Assembly (NCBI GenBank): GCA_013813675.1
Contig: JACCRH010000347.1
Coordinates: 1-12,246, forward strand
From: Gemmatimonadales bacterium
Lineage (GTDB): Bacteria > Gemmatimonadota > Gemmatimonadetes > Gemmatimonadales > GWC2-71-9
Length of the DNA stretch: 12,246 nt
Direction of reading: 5' to 3'
The position numbers and the translations under genes were made by a program. The notes under the pieces were generated by a model, which was given only the letters and a program-made list of their open reading frames with translations, was not told the origin of the DNA and did no database searches. Below are positions 1-6,300 of this stretch, in pieces. Position 1 is the stretch's first letter. Every line of letters starts with the position of its first letter.

Positions 1-1
1 G

Positions 2-1258
2 ATGGATGCGGTGCCGCGGCTCGCCCGCCTCGCGGCCCAGCGCATCGGAGCCGGCGCCCTCAACGGCCGCAGCGTGGCCGACCTGGCGCTCGAGCTCGGC
101 GTGAGCGAGCGCCATCTCCGGCGCGCGCTGGAGCGCGAGCTCGGCGTCTCCCCGGCGGAGCTGGCCCAGACCCATCGCCTGCTGCTCGCCAAGCGCCTGC
201 TGGCGGAGACCTCGCTGCCGGTGACCCGCATCGCTTTCGCCAGCGGATTTCAGAGCCTGCGCCGGTTCAACTCGGTGTTCCGCGAGCGCTACCGTCTGAG
301 CCCGAGCGCGCTGCGGCGGGCCGCCCCTGCGGCCGCCACGCCGCCGGCCGCGCCCGCCGGAGATTTCGTCACCCTGACGCTGGCTTACCGCGCGCCGCTC
401 GACTGGGGGCTGCTCACCGCACGCCTGGCGCGGGAGACGATGCCGGGGGTGATCGAGGTGGATCGCGGCCGCTACGGCCGCACGGTCAGTCTCGACGGGC
501 GGAGCGGCGTGGTGCTGGCGAAGAACGTCCCGGCGAAAGCTCAGCTCGACATCGCGGTGTCGCTGTCGCTGCTGCCGGTGCTGATGCCGCTCCTCGTCCG
601 GTTGCGACACCTGTTCGATCTCGACGCCGAGCCGGCGGTGGTCGACGCGTATCTGGAACAGAACGGACTGGCTGAGCTGGTGCGGCAGCGGCCCGGCATC
701 CGCATGCCGGGGGCGCTCGACGGCTTCGAGGTCGCGCTCCGGTCGTTGTTGGTGGGGGCCGACGGCGCTTCCCCGGCGGCCGGCGACCTGCTGTCGCGGG
801 TGGTGCATGCGCTGGGCGAGGGGATCGAGACCGGCATCCCGACGCTCACCCGCCTGGCACCCAGCCCCGAGCGCGTGGCCCGCGCCGGCCCCGCGGGCCT
901 CGCTGCGCTCGGCGTACCGCGGCGAAGCGCCGAGTCCATCGCCTCGGTCGCCCGCGCGATCGCCGAAGGAACCATCAAGCTCACGCCGGGCCGCGACGCC
1001 GGGGCGACCCATCGGGCCCTGATGGAGATGGAGGGGATCGGCGAGCGCCTGGCGACGATGATCGTGATGCGCGCGCTCTACTGGCCGGACGCCTTCCCCG
1101 CCTCGGACCGGGCCCTGCAGCGCGCCGCTGGAGCAGCGAGCCGGACCGCCCTCCGCACGCTGGCCGAGCGCTGGCGGCCGTGGCGAGCGTATGCCGCCCA
1201 GCACCTTTGGCTCCGCGACGAGCAGGAACGGCCGGCGGCGCGCCCCAGCGCGAAATGA
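2..1258 (+). CDS. alkA: AraC-type HTH / AlkA-like DNA-3-methyladenine glycosylase, probably 5'-truncated by the window edge
   Basis: Base-excision repair enzyme of the Ada-AlkA fusion family, which removes alkylated bases in the cytoplasm and often regulates its own gene. Residues about 23-105 form an AraC-type double helix-turn-helix (LALELGVSERHLRRAL, then IAFASGFQSLRRFN). Residues about 121-235 resemble the AlkA N-terminal domain, and about 240-405 the HhH-GPD glycosylase domain. The hairpin is EGIG at 344-347. The catalytic Asp should be D369 in FPASDRAL, equivalent to E. coli AlkA D238, and W403 in HLW matches a conserved active-site Trp. The first visible ATG is at base 2. Family members usually have an Ada Zn/Cys methyl-acceptor domain of about 80 residues just before this point, so the gene probably starts left of the window. 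A stand-alone HTH-AlkA starting here cannot be excluded. Odd: the usual Trp after the GIG turn is R349, and the usual GQQVS-like stretch is replaced near 251-260. Stop TGA lies 41 bases before arsR. Confidence 0.88.
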   Translation: MDAVPRLARLAAQRIGAGALNGRSVADLALELGVSERHLRRALERELGVSPAELAQTHRLLLAKRLLAETSLPVTRIAFASGFQSLRRFNSVFRERYRLSPSALRRAAPAAATPPAAPAGDFVTLTLAYRAPLDWGLLTARLARETMPGVIEVDRGRYGRTVSLDGRSGVVLAKNVPAKAQLDIAVSLSLLPVLMPLLVRLRHLFDLDAEPAVVDAYLEQNGLAELVRQRPGIRMPGALDGFEVALRSLLVGADGASPAAGDLLSRVVHALGEGIETGIPTLTRLAPSPERVARAGPAGLAALGVPRRSAESIASVARAIAEGTIKLTPGRDAGATHRALMEMEGIGERLATMIVMRALYWPDAFPASDRALQRAAGAASRTALRTLAERWRPWRAYAAQHLWLRDEQERPAARPSAK

Positions 1259-1265
1259 AGGGTAC

Positions 1266-1293
1266 TTGACATATTCCCATATTGGCATATGTT
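1266..1293 (+). promoter_or_regulatory. Promoter of the arsR-SRPBCC operon (leaderless)
   Basis: A perfect -35 TTGACA at 1266-1271, a 16-base spacer, and a -10 TATGTT at 1288-1293 (4/6 match to consensus). The arsR ATG begins at 1300, only 6 bases after the -10, where transcription would be expected to start. The mRNA should therefore be leaderless or nearly so, and there is no Shine-Dalgarno sequence. Seen: the hexamers and spacing. Inferred: activity and start site. Confidence 0.72.
1269..1292. promoter_or_regulatory. 24-bp imperfect palindrome, likely ArsR operator
   Basis: Two perfect 6-base arms, ACATAT (1269-1274) and ATATGT (1287-1292), flank an inner part that continues the symmetry. 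Ten of 12 base pairs match around the centre between 1280 and 1281; the mismatches are 1275/1286 and 1278/1283. The palindrome covers the end of the -35, the whole spacer and most of the -10. A bound dimer would block RNA polymerase, as expected for autorepression by the ArsR-family protein encoded directly downstream. Confidence 0.7.
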
Positions 1294-1299
1294 CCGGTC

Positions 1300-1641
1300 A
1301 TGGCGCGCACCCCGACCACGACCGACGCGTTCAACGCCGTCGCCGAAGCCAACCGGCGCAACCTCCTGGACGCCATCGGCGCCGGGGAGGCCACCGTCGG
1401 TGAGCTGGTCGACCGGCTCGGCCTCACCCAGCCCCAGGTGTCCAAGCACCTCGGCGTGCTGCGGGCGGTCGGCCTGGTACTCGCCCGCACCGATGGACGC
1501 CACCGCTGGTATCGGGTCAACGGTCCGGGGTTGAAGCCGATCCACGACTGGGTACGCTCGTTCGAGCGCACCTGGAACGTCCGTCTCGACCGGCTCGACG
1601 ACCTTCTCGCCGAGCTCAAATCCGAGGAACCATCCCCATGA
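1300..1641 (+). CDS. ArsR-family winged-helix transcriptional repressor
   Basis: A 113-residue small winged-helix DNA-binding protein, expected to act as a dimeric repressor. The N-terminus MARTPTTTDAFNAVAEANRR is typical of the ArsR subgroup paired with SRPBCC proteins. The recognition helix is LTQPQVSKHLGVL (42-54), and the wing is around DGRHRWYRVN (65-74). The C-terminal IHDWVRSFERTWNVRLDRL is the usual dimerisation helix. There is no cysteine anywhere, so it is unlikely to sense As, Cd or Zn through thiols like classical ArsR/SmtB; the inducer is unknown. ATG 1300 is preferred over an in-frame TTG at 1282 because the TTG lies inside the promoter spacer and operator, and because homologues begin at this Met. 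The gene shares an ATGA overlap with the next gene. It probably represses its own operon through the palindrome at 1269-1292. Confidence 0.92.
   Translation: MARTPTTTDAFNAVAEANRRNLLDAIGAGEATVGELVDRLGLTQPQVSKHLGVLRAVGLVLARTDGRHRWYRVNGPGLKPIHDWVRSFERTWNVRLDRLDDLLAELKSEEPSP
1624..1628 (+). promoter_or_regulatory. Shine-Dalgarno of the SRPBCC gene
   Basis: GAGGA lies 9 bases before the ATG at 1638, inside the end of arsR. It supports this start together with the ATGA stop/start overlap. Confidence 0.6.
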
Positions 1642-2132
1642 ACACCATCAACCGCCACGGCACCGCCACGGTCACGCTTCCGTCCGACCGGGAGATCCTC
1701 ATCACCCGCCAGTTCGACGCGCCCGCCGCGTCGGTCTTCAAGGCCTGGACCACCCCCGAGCTGGTCAAGCGCTGGTGGGGCTTCGAGACCTCGGAATGGC
1801 TGGTGTGCGAGATCGACCTGCGGGAAGGCGGGCACTGGCGCTACCTGACCCGCGAGGCCGGCGGCTTCGAGGTCGGTTTCCACGGTGAGTATCGCACCAT
1901 CGAAGCCCCCCACCGCATCGTCTCGACCGAGGTGTTCGAGGGCTTTCCCGATCCCGACGCGGCCGCGCTCAACACCATCGTGCTCGAGGAGCGCGCCGGC
2001 GTGACCACGATGACCATCACCGTGCTCCACGCCAACCAGGAGCACCGCGACGGCCACGTCGCGTCGGGCATGGAAGACGGGATGCAGATCTCGATGAACC
2101 GGCTGGAGGACGTGGTGGTCGAGCTCGACTGA
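1638..2132 (+). CDS. SRPBCC (AHSA1/CalC-like) domain protein
   Basis: A 164-residue single-domain protein of the START-like SRPBCC superfamily, AHSA1-like branch (activator of Hsp90 ATPase homologue 1-like). Visible family marks are ILITRQFDAPAASVFKAWT (20-38), PELVKRWWG (40-48), a GGHWRYL strand (64-70), FHGEYRTIEAPHRIVSTEVFEG (81-102), and a long C-terminal helix, GMEDGMQISMNRLEDVV. The fold makes a hydrophobic cavity that usually binds a small lipophilic ligand; the ligand and reaction here are unknown. It has no signal peptide, so it is cytoplasmic. The start overlaps the arsR stop (ATGA), giving translational coupling. ArsR/SRPBCC pairs are a common arrangement in GC-rich bacteria and are often linked to stress or xenobiotic responses. 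It is almost certainly controlled by the upstream ArsR protein. Confidence 0.9.
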   Translation: MNTINRHGTATVTLPSDREILITRQFDAPAASVFKAWTTPELVKRWWGFETSEWLVCEIDLREGGHWRYLTREAGGFEVGFHGEYRTIEAPHRIVSTEVFEGFPDPDAAALNTIVLEERAGVTTMTITVLHANQEHRDGHVASGMEDGMQISMNRLEDVVVELD

Positions 2133-2161
2133 GCGGGTATCGAGATGGTCAAATGATACAC

Positions 2162-2177
2162 CACGAAGACACGAAGT
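2162..2177. repeat. Short tandem CACGAAG motif
   Basis: CACGAAGA followed by CACGAAGT, period 8, downstream of the SRPBCC stop. It resembles the CACGAAGACACGAAG-type intergenic repeats frequent in GC-rich soil bacteria. Only two units are present and no function is assigned. Confidence 0.4.
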
Positions 2178-2219
2178 ACACACTGTCACCCTGAACGAAC
2201 ACACTGTCACCCTGAACGA
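2178..2219. repeat. Perfect 21-bp tandem duplication
   Basis: Two identical 21-base units, 2178-2198 and 2199-2219, each containing CTGTCACCCTGAACGA. The second unit is also the outer part of the left arm of the hairpin at 2205-2270, so one arm of the element has been duplicated. It lies in the convergent intergenic gap. Confidence 0.85.
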
Positions 2220-2270
2220 AGTGAAGGGGACCATGCTTACCTGGCCCCCTTCGCTACGCTCAGGGTGACA
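2205..2270. repeat. REP-like inverted repeat, copy 1 (possible bidirectional terminator)
   Basis: The left arm 2205-2229 and right arm 2246-2270 are inverted repeats of 25 bases with three mismatches, around a 16-base loop. The arm begins TGTCACCCTGA and ends GAAGGGG. It sits between two convergent genes, 72 bases after the SRPBCC stop and 43 bases from the peptidase stop. There it could end or stabilise both transcripts. No U-tract follows, so it is not a textbook intrinsic terminator. Confidence 0.75.
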
Positions 2271-2313
2271 ACGGTGGTGCGCCAAGGGACTTCCGACTCA
2301 CGACCTCACGGCG

Positions 2314-3219
2314 CTAGCGGCCCCCTTCCCTCCGCACCAGCCCCATGGCCACATCCCCCACGATCTGCAGGCTCTCGCTGCTCACCTTGTCGATGGTGTC
2401 GAAGGGGGTGTGGTGGGCGGGATAGTCGAAGTCAACCACGTCGATGGCGCGGATCCCTACCTTCTGCAGCTCCACGTGGTCGTCGGTGAGCACGTGGTTC
2501 GGCGCGTCGATGAAGATCCGGCCGTATCCCAGGTCGCGCGCCATGTCCCAGACCAGGTTAACCACCTCCGGGGCGCCGGTCAGCGAGTTCCCCTCCTGAT
2601 AGATCTGCAGGTCCTTGTCCGCCACGAGATCGAAGAGCACCGCGTAGAGCGGCGGGGGCCCCGGCGGCTGGTGTGCCGCGTAGTGCCGGGCTCCGATCAC
2701 GACGTCCTCCGGCGTCTTGACGAAGTCGCCGTAGTCCTCGCCGTCGGTGAACAACAGATCCACGCCGAGGTCGGGGCTCGGCGGTGCCTTCCGGAGGATA
2801 TCGGCCACACCCAGCAGCACCGCCACCCCCGATGCGCCGTCGTTGGCCCCCATGACCGATTTCGTTGAATCGGGTGACAGGCGGCCGTCCGTGATCGGCC
2901 GGGTGTCCCAGTGGGCCAGGAACAGGATCCGCTTCTCGGCGCCGGGGTTGTAGCGGGCGATGACGTTCTGCAGCGGGAGCGAGTCACCTTTGACGCTGAC
3001 GTGGGTCCACCGCTGGATGATCACCGAATCGGACTTCTGCCGCACCGTGCTGTCGAGCCATGCCGCCATTCGCCGGTGCCCCTCGGTGCCCGGGATCCGG
3101 TACCCGAATTCCAGCTGCCGCTCGATGTACTCGAACGCCGACCGGCCGTCGAACTCGCGGGGCGGCGGCGCTTCGCCGCCGCAGCCGGCGAGGAGGAGGA
3201 GCAGCAGGAGGAGGGGCAT
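2314..3219 (-). CDS. M28-family zinc peptidase / glutaminyl-cyclase-like lipoprotein
   Basis: A 301-residue secreted enzyme. The N-terminus is a short Leu-rich segment ending in the lipobox LAGC (C13), so it should be a lipoprotein anchored facing the periplasm. The M28 metal and catalytic positions are in order: HWD (H103, D105), GANDGASG (D127), DGEDYG (E161, D162), LFDLVADKD (D197/D201), DDH (246-248) and AHHTPFDT (H269/H270). The DGED, DDH and HHT-DT pattern resembles glutaminyl cyclases as closely as aminopeptidases, so the reaction may be N-terminal pyroglutamate formation or removal of N-terminal residues. ATG 3219 is the only possible start: an in-frame stop lies five codons upstream. 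Odd: the signal peptide has no Lys or Arg before the hydrophobic stretch, and no Shine-Dalgarno is visible. It lies downstream of sprA on the same strand but has its own promoter, and a hairpin separates the two genes. Confidence 0.9.
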   Translation of the reverse strand: MPLLLLLLLLAGCGGEAPPPREFDGRSAFEYIERQLEFGYRIPGTEGHRRMAAWLDSTVRQKSDSVIIQRWTHVSVKGDSLPLQNVIARYNPGAEKRILFLAHWDTRPITDGRLSPDSTKSVMGANDGASGVAVLLGVADILRKAPPSPDLGVDLLFTDGEDYGDFVKTPEDVVIGARHYAAHQPPGPPPLYAVLFDLVADKDLQIYQEGNSLTGAPEVVNLVWDMARDLGYGRIFIDAPNHVLTDDHVELQKVGIRAIDVVDFDYPAHHTPFDTIDKVSSESLQIVGDVAMGLVRREGGR

Positions 3220-3224
3220 GTGAT

Positions 3225-3249
3225 GGGCTATCGGTTATCGGGCTATCGG
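3225..3249. repeat. 10-bp direct repeat GGGCTATCGG, spacing 15
   Basis: GGGCTATCGG occurs at 3225-3234 and 3240-3249 with TTATC between them. On the minus strand this reads as CCGATAGCCC / GATAACC units. It falls in the 5' untranslated region of the M28 gene, directly before its start codon. It could be a remnant of a simple intergenic repeat or a regulator site. Confidence 0.5.
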
Positions 3250-3265
3250 CAGTCGGCTGGACGGG

Positions 3266-3294
3266 ATGAAAGTCGAGGACAGGCCATGTGTCAA
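3266..3294 (-). promoter_or_regulatory. Promoter of the M28 lipoprotein gene
   Basis: On the minus strand there is a perfect -35 TTGACA (3294-3289), a 17-base spacer and a -10 TTTCAT (3271-3266, 4/6). The predicted start near 3259 gives a leader of about 40 bases. It lies just past the hairpin at 3301-3385, so the peptidase gene is probably transcribed independently of sprA. Confidence 0.6.
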
Positions 3295-3300
3295 CAATCG

Positions 3301-3385
3301 CTGTCATCCCCAGCGAAGCGAGGGATCTTCTGCGCGGTCATCGAAACCCGGATGAGAAGATCCCTCGCTTCGCTCGGGATGACAG
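3301..3385. repeat. REP-like inverted repeat, copy 2 (likely sprA transcript end)
   Basis: The arms 3301-3330 and 3356-3385 are 30-base inverted repeats with a single mismatch, around a 25-base loop. The outer ends read CTGTCATCCC, followed by AGCGAAGCGAGGGATC. It begins 14 bases after the sprA stop in the sense of sprA transcription and lies before the peptidase promoter. It is well placed to terminate the 6-kb sprA mRNA or protect its 3' end. It shares the TGTCAYCC and GAGCG-AGCGA core with the copy at 2205-2270. Confidence 0.85.
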
Positions 3386-3399
3386 GATGCAGTGGGACC

Positions 3400-6300
3400 T
3401 CATCGATAGTCCGCCGCAAAGAGCGAGAGCTGGAAGGAGAGCATGAGAAAGATCTGCGACGTGCGGCCGTCGAGGTGCCGCACGTCGTTCACCGAGTACC
3501 CGAACTGGAAGCCGCCAGTCAGGATCTGCATGAGGTCGGTATCGAGACCGCCGCGCAGCTCCCGCCGGCGCAGGTCGGAGATGACTTCGCACTCCGGAGC
3601 CCGCGGCGTCAGCAGGCAGGTCTGGGAAGCGGAGGAGAACACCGTGAGGGACGACCGGATCAGCTTGCGCGATCGGCTGATCGAGGCCGGCAGGCGGAAC
3701 GCGTAGCTGAACGAGCCGGTGACGTCGTCCTGATCCAGGTTGGTCTGGTTCCCGTTGTTCTCGGCGCGCTGACTCCGGCTGGAGAGTCCCGCCGAAAAGT
3801 TCATCCCGTTCCGGAGCGTCACCTGGAGGTCGGGGTTGAGCGACGAGGACAGCGTGGCGCTGGTGGCGCCGCCGCTCCCCTCCGCCCGGTTGAGCTGCTG
3901 GGAAGTGCCCTCCCGCCGGCGGACCGCCAGGCTGGCGGTGAGCGTGATGAACGGCCCCCCGGTGAAGACCCGATTCCACCGCACCGACGCCGCCGGCCAC
4001 TCCCGCTGGCGCAGCACCGTCTCGGCGAAGTCGTCGCCTACCCGCCGGAACTGCTCGGTCCGGGTGAGCGAGTACGCCAACGTGGTGGAGAACCCGAAGG
4101 GCAGATCGGCCCCGGAGGCGAGCGTGGCGGTACGGGTCTCCGAGGCGTTGATCGCGCTGGTGCCCTCCTGGAAGAGGAAGCTCTCTCGCCCGCCGAGGCC
4201 CAGCATGTACTTGACGCCGGGATCGAACGCGGCCAGATCGTAGGTCGAAGTCCGGGTCAGCTGCGAGCTCAGGTCGAGCGGGCGGATCCGCCCCAGCGCG
4301 GTGCCGACCCGGCTGCTGTCACTGAACAGCTGCCGGAAGGCGCGGCCGAGGTCCACCGAGAGGCCGAGCTCCCGGGTCCGACGGTTGTTCAGCGTCTGGG
4401 GCAGGATGAAGGCGCCGCTGTCCTCGAACTCGCGGACCGGCGAGCGGGTGTCGAGGGTGCGGGAAAGCACGAACCCGCTGCCCGTGGTGAACCGGGGGCG
4501 AAGCCAGGAGCTGAGGGCGGGAGTCAGCGCCAGCGTGGTGGTCAGGTTGCGGTCGCGCTCGACACCCACCGGCACGCCCAGCAGGAACTTCCGCTCGGAG
4601 TACGCTAGCCGGCCCAGCGTGCTGGAGTCGGGGTAGACCCGCAGGTCGCGCGTGCTGGTGAGGTCGGAGCCCAGCGACAGCATGCCGAGCGGCTGCCAGT
4701 TGAGCCCGGCGGCGTTCTGCCAGAGGTGGTTCAGCGACAGGGTCGGCCGCACGAGGGAGTCCGCCGCCCGCGAGATCGGCGCGCCGAATGAGAAGTAATC
4801 GGCCTGGGTGCGGCTGAGTCCGCTGCTCAGCCGGAGATTCGAAGGGACCAGACTCAGCCGGGCGGTGCGGAGGCCCTTTCCTGCATCGCTCTCCCGCAGC
4901 CACCGCGGCAGTCCCTGGATCAGCCCGCCGAGCGGCAAGGCAACCCCGCGGCGCTGCAGCTGCAGGTTGTAGCCCGCCGAGAGAGAGTAGGCGTCGGAGC
5001 TGGCGCTGGAGAACTCGGTCCCGACCCGACCCCGGACCAGCGTGGCCCTCACCGAGACCGGATCTGCCAGCGCCCGAGTGAGGAACCGCGCGCCTTTCCG
5101 GTTGCGCCGGATGCTGAGATTGTAGCTCTGGGTGCTCGACCGGGGCTTTCTCACGCCGGCGAGCGCGTCTCCCCGAAGATCGGTCCCGGTCAGCAGCTCG
5201 GGACTGACGTCGGCCCGGTTGTAGATGATGTTGAGCGGCACCGACAGCCCTAGTGACGTCGGCAGGAAGCGGTCGAGTTGCCAGCCGGCGTTGAGTTGCA
5301 AAGTGCCGGTGCCGCGGTAGCTGGGGTCCTGGTTGATCTGGCGGAACTGCCCGTTCTGCCGGATGTAGGAGACCGAGACGTTGCCCACGTCGCTCGCCAC
5401 CAGGCGGGCATCGAGCGCCAGCGCGGTACCGACCTCGGACACCGGGCTGCCGAGCCGGATGTCGTCTACCCACAGCTCGGCCTCGGTCAGCGCCACCGAG
5501 CCCGCCACGCGGAGGATGCCGGCGGAGATCTCCTGCATCGCCGCGAGGTTGGGCGGATTGACCCCGGGGTCCGCGATGTACACCAGGTAGGGCCCCTCGC
5601 ATGCCACGTAGACGTTGGGGTCAGGCACGCCGCAGGCCGGATTCACCACCGGCGGCCCGTTGAGCCGCTCGACCTCGAGCTGGGCACGCAACTGGCGCCA
5701 GACCTCGAGGTCGATGACGAACTCCGGCTCCCAGGTGGTGGAGCGCGCGGGGGCGCGGAACATGTAGAAGTTCCGGTCGTCGCTGCCCACCTTGATGAAG
5801 GCCTGGAGGTCGCCCTCCTCCCAGCCCGGCCCGCGTCCCCGCATCCACACCCGAAGCTGCCGGTAGCCCAGCGCGTTCTGAGGAGCGACCAGAAACCGGA
5901 GAAACGCCTCGGCGCGGTCGCCGATCTCGATGCCGCGGGCGATGAGCCGGAGCGATTTCTCGTTGATCTGGGTGCCGAGTGCCTGCTGGTCGGTATCACG
6001 CCGCTGGGTGGATTCGCCGACACCGGGCGGCGAGACGTAGCCCAAATCGATCAGGTTTTCGGTCGACACGACCGACGCGATGAACTCCCCGGTGGGATTG
6101 CCGATCGCGCCGGCGAGTCCCGCGATGGGGCGCTCCGCGCGCCGGGTCCAGGAGGAGCCCACCAGCCGCATGCGGGCGAAGCCGAAGCGCGCGACCGGGT
6201 CCGCCGTGCCCAGGTCGGGCGGCGCCACGACGGTCATGCGCAGGTGCTGGATCAGCCGGAGGTTCGGCGTGCCGATCACCACGTCAGGGGTGCGGATCGG

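Noticed and set aside
1282..1299. TTG 1282 as the arsR start
   Set aside because: It lies inside the promoter spacer and operator, before the expected transcription start; ATG 1300 fits homologues.
981..2285. Open minus-strand frame of 434 codons opposite arsR and SRPBCC
   Set aside because: It crosses the repeat region, the arsR promoter and three real genes; no domain is visible.
3301..3385. Hairpin as an insertion-sequence remnant or CRISPR-like repeat
   Set aside because: No transposase fragment, target-site duplication or regular spacers are visible. The arms fit a REP-like intergenic element better.
2911..4608. Open plus-strand frame of 565 codons
   Set aside because: It runs antisense across the M28 gene, the hairpin repeat and the end of sprA; composition is biased and no family is visible.
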